From NCBI GenBank assembly GCA_024998755.1, contig JACEUU010000001.1, positions 1 through 64,000 of the forward strand: DNA of 64,000 nucleotides, written 5' to 3'. Source of the stretch: Vampirovibrio sp. (GTDB lineage: Bacteria > Cyanobacteriota > Vampirovibrionia > Vampirovibrionales > JAJTHC01). The translations under genes were made by a program, and so were the position numbers. Shown piece after piece: positions 1 through 7,542 of this stretch (positions are counted from its first letter, which is position 1; every line of letters begins with the position of its first letter). A model generated the notes under the pieces. It was not told the origin of the DNA. It saw only the letters and a program-made list of their open reading frames with translations, and did no database searches.

Positions 1-1318
1 TTAAGGTGTTACCTGTGCCGTTAATGGCTGAGGCTCCTGTGAGGATTAAATTCTCTAGGTTAGACCCTAGCGTGTAAGAGACACTGGATTGGACTGTATC
101 TGTGCCTTCGCTGGCATTTTCGGTAATCGTATCGGTTGTACTATCTACGATGTAGGTATCGTTACCCAATCCGCCGATGAGCGTATCTACCCCGGCTCCG
201 CCGTCGAGGGTGTTATTGCTGGCATTGCCTGTGATGGTATTATTTAGGGTGTTACCTGTGCCATTAATAGCTGATGCTCCTGTCAACGTCAGATTTTCGA
301 CGTTAGATCCTAGGGTATAAGAGACACTGGATTGGACTGTATCTGTGCCTTCATTCAATGCTTCTGTCACCACATCTGAGGTACTGTCGACGATGTAGGT
401 GTCATCCCCAGTTCCGCCGACCATAGTGTCATTGCCTGCTCCGCCAAAGAGATAGTCATTGCCTGCTCCACCAATGAGGGTATCTGCCCCTGCTCCGCCG
501 ACCATAGTGTCATTGCCTGCTCCGCCGTCGAGGTTGTTGTCGCTGGCATTGCCCGTGATGGTATTATCTAGGGTGTTGCCTGTGCCATTAATAGCTGATG
601 CTCCTGTCAACGTCAGATTTTCGACGTTAGATCCTAGGGTATAAGAGACACTGGACCGAACCGTATCTGTGCCTTCACTCAAGGCTTCCGTAATGGTATC
701 GGTGGTACTATCCACAAGATAGGTATCGTTGCCAGTTCCGCCAATCAACGTATCGATACCAGCACCACCATCGAGGGTGTTATTGCTGGCGTTGCCCGTT
801 AAGATGTTATCTAGGGTGTTACCCGTGCCGTTAATATTGCTACTGCCCGTTAAGGTAAGGTTTTCGACGTTTGCCCCAAGGCTGTAGGTAATAGAGGTTT
901 GCACGGTATCTGTGCCTTCACTGGCATTTTCGGTGATGACATCTGATGCACTATCTACGACGTAGATATCGTTACCAGCCCCGCCAATCAACGTGTCGTT
1001 GCCAGTTCCACCAGTGAGGGTATCATTCCCCGCCCCGCCAATCATTGTGTCGTTGCCAGCTCCGCCAATGAGGGTATCATCCCCAGTCCCACCAGTCAGA
1101 ATGTGATTAACGGGCAGTACAGGAGATAGCCCTTCCGCTGCTGCCACAACGGTTTCTAACGAATCCTTTTGTAAGGAAGTGAGTACAACAGACAAATCAT
1201 TAACAAAATCAGAGGAAAAAGATTCCGGTCTATTAGTGGCTTTATCGTCAAGCCTAAACCCTATTATCGGTTTCTTTACCTCTTCTTTATCTGGGTTTTT
1301 ACGTGTATCTTTAAGCAT
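1..1318 (-). CDS. RTX / haemolysin-type calcium-binding repeat protein (5' part, runs off the window)
   Basis: The minus frame is open from ATG at 1318 to base 1 (about 439 codons) with no stop, so the gene continues outside the window. AAGGGG lies about 9 nt before this ATG. The first ~85 residues are charged and not Gly-rich and have no obvious signal peptide. After them come runs of the RTX nonapeptide (GGAGNDTLI, GGTGNDTY) alternating with a block of the type VDSTTDTITE...GTDTVQSSVSYTLG...NLTLTG...GTGN. This alternation is typical of large secreted type I substrates that fold on Ca2+ outside the cell. Repeat units recur every ~240-330 bp and two copies are identical over about 85 bp (near 246-332 and 571-654). 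Adhesin, haemolysin or S-layer roles cannot be told apart. No type I exporter is visible here. Confidence 0.88.
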   Translation of the reverse strand, partial: MLKDTRKNPDKEEVKKPIIGFRLDDKATNRPESFSSDFVNDLSVVLTSLQKDSLETVVAAAEGLSPVLPVNHILTGGTGDDTLIGGAGNDTMIGGAGNDTLTGGTGNDTLIGGAGNDIYVVDSASDVITENASEGTDTVQTSITYSLGANVENLTLTGSSNINGTGNTLDNILTGNASNNTLDGGAGIDTLIGGTGNDTYLVDSTTDTITEALSEGTDTVRSSVSYTLGSNVENLTLTGASAINGTGNTLDNTITGNASDNNLDGGAGNDTMVGGAGADTLIGGAGNDYLFGGAGNDTMVGGTGDDTYIVDSTSDVVTEALNEGTDTVQSSVSYTLGSNVENLTLTGASAINGTGNTLNNTITGNASNNTLDGGAGVDTLIGGLGNDTYIVDSTTDTITENASEGTDTVQSSVSYTLGSNLENLILTGASAINGTGNTL

Positions 1319-1442
1319 GGTCTTTATCCCCTTAAGGGTCTGTCTGCTTGTTAGGCTAATTATCAAACTAGACAGAGTCTCTTCAATAACTTATCGGTAT
1401 AAACCATAGATTACTTAAATGTCAATTAAATATATACTAACA
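1319..1442. other. spacer between the RTX gene start and the IS5 element
   Basis: AT-rich spacer. It must hold the promoter of the leftward RTX gene unless that promoter was displaced by the adjacent insertion. I see no clear -10/-35 pair. Confidence 0.4.
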
Positions 1443-2600
1443 GAAGTTACGGAAAAAGGGCAAGGTAAAATAGAAGGGACATTATTCCACCTCTCATAGG
1501 ATACCCCACCCCCATGACTACCTTTGCCGACATCCAAATTCAACAAGCCACACCGACTCACAAATTCCTAGAGGAAATGAACCAAACCCTACCATGGCAA
1601 CTATTTGAAACCATCCTCAAAACACACATCCACCACAAACCCAACGGCAGACCACCCTACAAACGCCTACTACTGCTCAAAATGAACCTCCTCAAAATAT
1701 GGTTCAATCTCTCCTATGAACAAACCGAATTTCAATGCCACGACAGACTCTCCTTCCGAAAGTTTCTCGGCTTCTCCTTAGAATCCCCCATCCCTGAAGC
1801 CACGACACTCGAAAACTTCCAACACGAACTGCAAAACACCCCAGCCCAAGAAGCCCTTTTCTTAGCCTTAGACACCTTCTTCCAAGAGAACAACCTCATT
1901 CTTAAAGAAGGCAACTTGGTAGATGCCACCTTTATTAAAGCCAATAGCAAACAGAGAAAAAAGCCTGAAGACCAGAGCGACCCTGATGCCACTTATGGCT
2001 ACAAAGGCTTTGGTTACAGTGCCACGGTTAATGTGGATGCTAAAAGCAAGTTGATTCGCAAGGTGGTTGTTACTGGTGCCAATGTGCATGACAGTCAGAG
2101 TTTACTGCCTGTACTGGTGGGCGATGAGCAGACTGTTGGTGCGGATAGTGGGTATGTGGGTAAGGAGAAGGATTTGAAGGCGTTGGGGATACAGCCGAGG
2201 ATTATTAAGCGTCGTGTTCGGGGTAAGCAGCATGAACCAACGCCTGAGTTGACGGCTTCGCAGAAGCGGTTTAATGGGTTGCTTTCTAAGGTTCGGGCTA
2301 GGGTGGAGCATGTGTTTGCGGGTTGGAAGACGGTGTTTAAGAAGGTTCGTGTGTCTTGTCGTGGGTTAGTGCGTGTTTCTGCGGAGATTTTGGGCTTGGC
2401 ATTTGGGTATAATTGTCGTCGGTATGGTTTTTTGGTGAGGAGGGGGGTAGGTTTTAGTGGATTCTTGTATGGTTTTTAGGTAATTATGATCCGAAAAGAG
2501 TGGAAACAAGGGGTATTGTTCTGTTTTTTGAGCATTTTTGGTTGAATTTTATTAAAAAACACTCACTACTCCCACCTGCACACCCTTATTCCGTAACTTC
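1443..2600 (+). mobile_element. IS5-family insertion sequence, complete copy
   Basis: The element is bounded by inverted repeats: left GAAGTTACGGAAAAAGGG at 1443, and right, read on the minus strand, GAAGTTACGGAATAAGGG ending at 2600 (one mismatch). It holds a single intact transposase. The same left end occurs on the truncated second copy at 31966, which fixes the boundary independently. I could not find a convincing target duplication (left flank ACA, right flank TAT), so a flank may have rearranged. Confidence 0.9.
1514..2479 (+). CDS. IS5-family transposase
   Basis: A 321-residue DDE transposase. The N-terminal domain (about 1-120) is the helical DUF772-like region of IS5 transposases. 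The catalytic residues are visible: first Asp in LVDATFIKA (about residue 136), second Asp in VGADSGYVGKEK (about 210), Glu in RARVEHVFAGWK (about 265). Length is normal for the IS5 subgroup and the frame is uninterrupted, so it is probably active. The protein is identical through GYSATV to the truncated copy at 31381-31895, which indicates recent transposition. The coding strand is strongly C-rich in its first half and G-rich in its second half (see findings). Confidence 0.95.
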   Translation: MTTFADIQIQQATPTHKFLEEMNQTLPWQLFETILKTHIHHKPNGRPPYKRLLLLKMNLLKIWFNLSYEQTEFQCHDRLSFRKFLGFSLESPIPEATTLENFQHELQNTPAQEALFLALDTFFQENNLILKEGNLVDATFIKANSKQRKKPEDQSDPDATYGYKGFGYSATVNVDAKSKLIRKVVVTGANVHDSQSLLPVLVGDEQTVGADSGYVGKEKDLKALGIQPRIIKRRVRGKQHEPTPELTASQKRFNGLLSKVRARVEHVFAGWKTVFKKVRVSCRGLVRVSAEILGLAFGYNCRRYGFLVRRGVGFSGFLYGF

Positions 2601-3060
2601 TATAATAGGAGCCTACCACCACCTAGTTGTCTCTTGCTTATACAGAACTCTCTGAAAAAGCCTCGACAAAAAACAACCTGGCTATGGTGAGTGACTGCGA
2701 AGCCTCTTCTGTGCTTGCCCTGAGGAGATTCCTGCAGTTGCTCAGAAATGATAAAACAGGTTATGTAGTCTTTGAATTCGTAGCATTAAGGCGTTGCACC
2801 GGCAGTATTTAAAGTTTTTGAACTTTGGGGAATACGCTTGCTTACCAAACTGCTGAACAGCTATTATTGCTTAGCTTAGGCTGAAATTCTGAGCTTCCAA
2901 CATGCCTATAACCATTCGTAGATTAAATAGCCTGTTCTCAAATCGATCTATCTTCGCTAGCATTTTTAGCTAGTTGGTTTGTTAGAGTAACGCAACAGGC
3001 TAGGCAAATGCAATGGTCGTTTCTATTGCTTGGTATGCTATTCAAATTTAAAAATGGGGC
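2601..3060. other. 460-bp intergenic region, no recognisable gene
   Basis: There is only a 61-codon open frame (2627-2812), with no ribosome binding site and no recognisable family, which I do not call. A stretch near 3003-3050 resembles 45020-45060 (shared ATGGTCGTT core within similar context), so it may be a degenerate dispersed repeat. Nothing else is seen. Confidence 0.4.
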
Positions 3061-4089
3061 TTACTGTGTTTTTAGAAAATCCAACACTTGCTGAACCAAC
3101 CATTCAGGGGTTGAAGCCCCTGCCGTAATACCCACCACATGGGCAGATTGTAAGACGGATAAATTTTCCAGTTCTTTCGCCGTTTCAATATGAATGGCGG
3201 GCGTGCCTAATTCATTACATAAATCTGCCAAGTGCGTTGTGTTGGAACTGTTTTTACCGCCAATGACAATCATTAGTTGTACTTGTTTGGCTAAATCTGC
3301 CGCTGCGTGTTGCCTAAAAAACGTCGCTGGGCAAATGGTGTTATAAACTTTCAATTCTTTGGCAACCATACTTAAATGCTTCACCATATCAAAAAAGGTG
3401 TCTTCCATTTGGGTTGTTTGGGAAACCACGCCAATGCGTCGTTTAGGAACATTCGCTAATTTTTCAGCTATTTGGGCAGGATGATTAATAGCCACAATCA
3501 CTGCACCTGCCACTTCGTTAGCAAAGGCTGAAATACCAATCACTTCCGGATGATTTTCTTTACCTACAACCACCACGGTGTAGCCTTCTTTTGCCAGTTC
3601 AATGGCTTTGTTTTGAACCAACCGAACATCGGGGCAAGTTGCATCAGTTACATGAATGCCTCTGGCTTCGGCTTGGGTAATTAATTCTGGCGGAGCCCCA
3701 TGGGTACGAATAACACAATTAGCCCCATCCGGTATTTCAGCTAGCGTTTGAACGGTACGAATACCCATGGTTTCCAACCGTTCAATTTCTTGTTGATTAT
3801 GAATTAATTGTCCTAGAACGTATGTGGGTTGTTCATCAGTGGTGTTTTGATGAGAGGCATTAATGGTTTTATCTACCGCTTTTTTTACGCCGTGGCAAAA
3901 ACCGGAATGTTTGGCTAGTTTAATGAATTTGCCCGAAGCAGTTTTAAAATCTTTGCCTTCTAGGGGTACTTCAAATTCAGCTTCCATGGTGAGGGAATCA
4001 ATAATAGTGTGTTGGGGGTTGGGGGCATCCATCGTAGCGTATCTCATTTCGGTTTGGAGTGAATTAACGTTAAAGCTTAGTATGTTCAT
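3061..4089 (-). CDS. ispH: 4-hydroxy-3-methylbut-2-enyl diphosphate reductase
   Basis: Last enzyme of the MEP isoprenoid pathway: reduces HMBPP to IPP and DMAPP with a [4Fe-4S] cluster. The three cluster cysteines are visible in GFCHGVK, DATCPDV and TICPATFF, and the acid-base Glu region in NHPEVIG; NSSNTTHL matches the conserved Ser/Asn substrate loop. Family members are about 280-320 residues. This frame has 342 because of about 55 residues before the canonical start of the fold (IKLAKHSGFC). None of the Met codons in this leader (4089, 4047, 4032, 3987) has a good ribosome site, so the true start is uncertain and the protein may be shorter. Single-gene unit, divergent from the 4202 gene. 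Confidence 0.95.
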   Translation of the reverse strand: MNILSFNVNSLQTEMRYATMDAPNPQHTIIDSLTMEAEFEVPLEGKDFKTASGKFIKLAKHSGFCHGVKKAVDKTINASHQNTTDEQPTYVLGQLIHNQQEIERLETMGIRTVQTLAEIPDGANCVIRTHGAPPELITQAEARGIHVTDATCPDVRLVQNKAIELAKEGYTVVVVGKENHPEVIGISAFANEVAGAVIVAINHPAQIAEKLANVPKRRIGVVSQTTQMEDTFFDMVKHLSMVAKELKVYNTICPATFFRQHAAADLAKQVQLMIVIGGKNSSNTTHLADLCNELGTPAIHIETAKELENLSVLQSAHVVGITAGASTPEWLVQQVLDFLKTQ

Positions 4090-4201
4090 TTTAACGCTAA
4101 TTTAACTATTTTACCAATAGGAGCTTTGGTGTAGTTTGTAACAATTTTGAGATAACTGTTACGATTTACCCAGTTTTTTATAAAGCCGTTCGAATAAATA
4201 A

Positions 4202-5542
4202 TTGTGTATGTTTAATTTCCTAGTGGTTGGTTTAGAACCCCTTTTACTTTATAAGGAACAGTTAATTGTGTCTAATAGTTATTTAAGAACCAGTTACCAT
4301 AATTGCCCTTGTCCACTGCCAGGTGCAGGAACATTTAATGCCAACAGGGGTACTACTGTGCAGGGGGGCTCTTATGATAATGCACCGCCTACTTTTGCAC
4401 CATCTGGTGGCTTGCCTTTTCCTGCCCCTTTCTCTCAAGTAGGCGTTGGTGGTTATATGGCTAATTCGAAAAATCCCCAAGCGAACTGGGGCGTTACTGC
4501 ACACGCTAATAATGGATTTTATGGGCAACGCCTTTCTGATGCTCCTAACCCAGAGAATAGTTATTATACAGCGGGTCAGCCAATGCCTTATCCTATGGTA
4601 GAATTTGCACCTAGTCCTTTTTCTGGCGGTGGTTACAGTCAGTCAGCTTACGGTAATGGTGGGGCTTTAGGTAATGGGTATGCGGATCAATATGGTATGC
4701 AACAAGGCTGTGGTGCCTATAATGGTACAAATTCATCTGGTTACCATCCTTATGGTGGCGGTAATTCGATTCCTTATTTTGATTTTCCACAGGGTTATTT
4801 GCCATCACTGGGGCATGGAGATGTGCCTGCACCCTTACCAACAGAATTGCCTAAGGCTTATGGCGTTAATGAAACCGCTGCTTTTTGGGGAGACCCCCAT
4901 ATTGTAGATGCTGATAGAGCCGATAAAACGAATGATAAAGCTACTAGCTTTGATGTGGTTGAAGCAGGCTTGTATAATATTTTGGAAGATAAGGGTCTTC
5001 AGTTTAACGCCAAGTTTGAAAAATTCCCCCAATGGGGTCCGACCGTTGCCACAGAAGCTGGCATCAACTTAAACGGTGCTAAAGTATTGGTTAGTGCGGA
5101 TGGAACGGCAACCGTCAATGGGAAAAAGCTAGTAGATGGCGAAACCGTTACCTTGAAAGATGGCTCAAAAATAACCGATTCAGGTAAAGGGGTTAAAATT
5201 TCAACTAATCCTACTAATGGAGAATATGATATTGAATTGACTGCGGTGGATAGCGGAGAGAAAAAACCTGATGGTTCTCCGTTATATTATATTGATTCTA
5301 AAGTTTTTACCCGTGATAAAGGGGTTGGTTTTGATGGCGTTGCCCCTAAGGGTATATTAGGTGAAGGTTTTGATGAAGATGGCGTTGAACGTAAAGCCTT
5401 AAAATTGGGTGGTGCTGATAAATATACGGTAACTACTTTGATTGCTGATGATAAGACACCATTACTAGCACCTAGAAGACCTCTAACACCTTGGAATGGC
5501 GATCTACCACAATTACCACCCTTCCCACCCTATCAGGGGTAG
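4202..5542 (+). CDS. Gly/Tyr/Pro-rich protein with C-terminal DUF1521-like domain (putative metal-induced self-cleavage)
   Basis: Numbered from ATG 4202: residues ~30-225 are low-complexity, rich in Gly, Tyr, Asn, Pro. From ~228 comes FWGDPHIVDAD, then a beta-rich domain (GLQFNAKFEKFPQWGPTV, VNGKKLVDGETVTLKDG, KGILGEGFDEDG). This order matches what I know of DUF1521, the domain of rhizobial NopE1 that cleaves itself between Asp and Pro of GD-PHVD when Ca2+ is added; here the site reads GD-PH-IVD. The assignment is from memory of the family and not from a search. No classical signal peptide is seen. Start is doubtful: a GTG at 4268 preceded by AAGGA (4253-4257) would remove 22 residues and looks better than ATG 4202, which has no ribosome site. 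Followed by a strong terminator. Confidence 0.75.
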   Translation: MCMFNFLVVGLEPLLLYKEQLIVSNSYLRTSYHNCPCPLPGAGTFNANRGTTVQGGSYDNAPPTFAPSGGLPFPAPFSQVGVGGYMANSKNPQANWGVTAHANNGFYGQRLSDAPNPENSYYTAGQPMPYPMVEFAPSPFSGGGYSQSAYGNGGALGNGYADQYGMQQGCGAYNGTNSSGYHPYGGGNSIPYFDFPQGYLPSLGHGDVPAPLPTELPKAYGVNETAAFWGDPHIVDADRADKTNDKATSFDVVEAGLYNILEDKGLQFNAKFEKFPQWGPTVATEAGINLNGAKVLVSADGTATVNGKKLVDGETVTLKDGSKITDSGKGVKISTNPTNGEYDIELTAVDSGEKKPDGSPLYYIDSKVFTRDKGVGFDGVAPKGILGEGFDEDGVERKALKLGGADKYTVTTLIADDKTPLLAPRRPLTPWNGDLPQLPPFPPYQG

Positions 5543-5555
5543 TATAATCTTTTTT

Positions 5556-5595
5556 AAAAGAGACACCTAAGGCCTCAGCTGTTAGGTGTCTTTTA
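5556..5595 (+). terminator. Rho-independent terminator after the DUF1521-like gene
   Basis: Inverted repeat AGACACCTAA / TTAGGTGTCT (5561-5570 with 5582-5591) followed by TTTT. Confidence 0.85.
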
Positions 5596-5673
5596 CATGG
5601 GGGCGTGGTAAAATAGGTACACTTGTTGCTGTTTGTTTCCCTGTTATCAATCAATTATTAAAAGGTGATACTG

Positions 5674-6288
5674 ATGTTTTCTACAATTATTTCTTCCTCA
5701 AAACGGGTATTGCTAACGGCATTGGCTGGCGGGCTATTTGCTTCTAGTTTTGTTGTGCCTTTATCTGCCTTTGCCTACCAGTCTGGTGCGAAAATAAAAA
5801 CCGCAAAGGGCGATATTATTATCTATCTTTATGATAAAGAAGCCCCTATTACCGTTAAAAACTTTAAAGGCTTGGTAGAACGTAATTTTTACAGTGAAGG
5901 TAGCATGGTGTTTCACCGTGTAGTGCCAGGGTTTGTGGTGCAAACAGGAGACCCTACCAACACCGGCATGAGCGGCTCAGGTAAAACGATTCCCCTAGAA
6001 GTCCGTAACAGTCTTTATCACAACAGGGCTGGTATGGTTGCTATGGCTCGGTCTTCTGCACCGGATAGTGCTTCGTCTCAATTTTACATCACGCTGGCTG
6101 CACAGCCTTCGTTAGATGGTAAATATGCCATATTTGGTCGGGTTTTGAAGGGTATTGATGTGCTACCTCGTATTCAACAAGGCGATGGGATGTTTAGCGT
6201 TACGCTAATGGATGTTGAGGGTATGATGCCAGAAAAGCCCGTTAATGCAGCCCCTAAAACTAATTTACATAAGTTGTTTAAGAAATAG
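5674..6288 (+). CDS. Exported cyclophilin-type peptidyl-prolyl cis-trans isomerase
   Basis: Isomerises X-Pro bonds, here outside the cytoplasm. The N-terminus has a signal peptide (basic SSSKR, hydrophobic stretch, likely cleavage after LSAFA). The fold follows: KTAKGDIIIYLYDKEAPITVKNF, FHRVVPGFVVQTGDP, a short S58-type loop and SSQFYITLAAQPSLDGKYAIFGRV. The catalytic Arg of FHRV and the Gln/Phe residues of the pocket are present. ATG 5674 is chosen because AAAGG sits 7-12 nt upstream; the frame also contains an in-frame GTG at 5665 inside that ribosome site. Flanked by terminators on both sides, so monocistronic. Confidence 0.93.
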   Translation: MFSTIISSSKRVLLTALAGGLFASSFVVPLSAFAYQSGAKIKTAKGDIIIYLYDKEAPITVKNFKGLVERNFYSEGSMVFHRVVPGFVVQTGDPTNTGMSGSGKTIPLEVRNSLYHNRAGMVAMARSSAPDSASSQFYITLAAQPSLDGKYAIFGRVLKGIDVLPRIQQGDGMFSVTLMDVEGMMPEKPVNAAPKTNLHKLFKK

Positions 6289-6308
6289 TCAAATTTTATT
6301 CCTAAACC

Positions 6309-6342
6309 AAAGAGCCACTTTCTACAGAAGGTGGCTCTTTAG
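6309..6342. terminator. Bidirectional terminator between the cyclophilin gene and rpsP
   Basis: Stem AGAGCCAC / GTGGCTCT (6311-6318 with 6331-6338), T-rich on both strands, between convergent genes. Confidence 0.88.
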
Positions 6343-6367
6343 TTTGAAACATTTTTAATAAAAGAAA

Positions 6368-6775
6368 CTAAGCTTCAACCGCTTCTTCAGCAATAGCTAC
6401 GGCGGTTTCGGGAAGCTCAACAACTGCTTCTTCTTTTACTTCTACTACTTCAATTTCAGGAACTTTAGCAACGGTAGGACGAGCTTTATTGGCTTCACCC
6501 ATGTGTTGTTTTTTCTCTTTTTTTGGTAATTCAACCAATGCACCATCTTCAGCTGCTTTGGTTAGCAAATAAGCAACCGTTTCAGAAGGTTGAGCACCTT
6601 TAGCAATCCAAGCCAAAGCAGAAGCTTTGTCTAATTTCAATTGTTTACGCATGGGGTCATAAAAACCCAGTTCCGCAATAGGAGCACCGTCTCTGCGGTT
6701 ACGAATATCTGTAACTACGACTCTGTAAAAAGCAGTTTTTTTACGGCCGAGGCGTTTTAAACGAATTTTGACCAT
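6368..6775 (-). CDS. rpsP: 30S ribosomal protein S16, with acidic C-terminal tail
   Basis: Start MVKIRLKRLGRKKTAFYRVVVTD is the S16 signature, with GFYDP and AWIAKGAQPSETV following. The S16 core ends near residue 85. An extra ~45 residues follow, first basic and then rich in Glu/Ala/Val, giving 135 residues against the usual 80-100. Many bacteria have such tails but this one is long and acidic. No trmD, rimM or ffh, its usual neighbours, are here. GGAG lies about 12 nt before the ATG. Confidence 0.97.
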   Translation of the reverse strand: MVKIRLKRLGRKKTAFYRVVVTDIRNRRDGAPIAELGFYDPMRKQLKLDKASALAWIAKGAQPSETVAYLLTKAAEDGALVELPKKEKKQHMGEANKARPTVAKVPEIEVVEVKEEAVVELPETAVAIAEEAVEA

Positions 6776-7042
6776 GAGGATGTTTTACTCCGAACATCTT
6801 GAGTGTTGTAGAAAAATGTGCCTACAACTAGCAGTAATGAGACTAAAAATTGAGAGGATTATCGCAAACCTTAGGAAAGATGACGATTCTTTCACAATGA
6901 CAATGAATGCAATTACCCTTTAGCATAGCAAAAAAAAGGATTAATACAAGAGGTCTATTGTATTAGCTGACACAATTAATCTTGAGCCGTGTTTATGTGA
7001 ATAGAAACTATTTTTATAATAAATTAGGCCACATCAAATACC

Positions 7043-7471
7043 ATGCACCCCCTTCGTTTCATTTTTGGCGTTTTCTTTATTCTATTACTGCTATGCTACG
7101 CAATACCTTTTGTACACGCTTACGATAATCGCTTCCCCTATTTTACTAACGACCGATATGATTGGCATTACGCTGAAACCAGAACGATTCCTTTGCCCAC
7201 TCAATTGAATCTCAATACAGCTTCATTTAATCAGCTGTTAACGTTGCCTGAAGTAACCGAACCCATTGCTTTGGCTATTTTAGAACAACGCCCGTTTACG
7301 AACTTGGCAGATTTAAACAAGCTTTCAGCTAGAATGACCCCAAAACGTGTGGAACAGCTGAAGTTGGCTATTGGCAGTAGGGTTGTTATTGCCCCCGCTT
7401 ATGCGGGTGAAAAAGCATCGCCTTTAGTTAAGGAATTATTGAGAACAACGCGTTATAGTAAGCCCTTCTGA
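7043..7471 (+). CDS. Secreted helix-hairpin-helix protein (ComEA-like)
   Basis: 142 residues. Residues 1-25 form a signal peptide or anchor (HPLRFIFGVFFILLLLCYAIPFVHA). Residues ~52-110 carry LNLNTASFNQLLTLPEVTEPIALAILEQRPFTNLADL and then KRVEQLK, the double HhH pattern of ComEA-type DNA-binding proteins, which also occurs in GspK-type secretion proteins. In competent bacteria ComEA holds incoming DNA at the cell surface; with type IV pilus genes elsewhere in this window that role is plausible but unproven. A TATAAT hexamer lies at 7015-7020 without a good -35 partner. Confidence 0.75.
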   Translation: MHPLRFIFGVFFILLLLCYAIPFVHAYDNRFPYFTNDRYDWHYAETRTIPLPTQLNLNTASFNQLLTLPEVTEPIALAILEQRPFTNLADLNKLSARMTPKRVEQLKLAIGSRVVIAPAYAGEKASPLVKELLRTTRYSKPF

Positions 7472-7542
7472 AAAAATGCTATAATAAAAGAACTTACAGT
7501 CTTAACTTGTTCTCCTAAGTTGGTAGAGACGGTCTATATAGC

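Noticed and set aside
1-1140. Regularly spaced repeats that could suggest a CRISPR array
   Set aside because: The repeats translate without stops into RTX nonapeptides and lack constant-length spacers.
1443-2600. Target duplication for the first IS5 copy
   Set aside because: Flanks ACA and TAT do not match at any edge setting I tried.
2627-2812. 61-codon open frame downstream of the IS5 element
   Set aside because: No ribosome site, no family resemblance, and odd composition; left as intergenic.
7480-7485. TATAAT as the fliI promoter
   Set aside because: No matching -35 at proper spacing and no sigma-28 pattern; mentioned only as possible.
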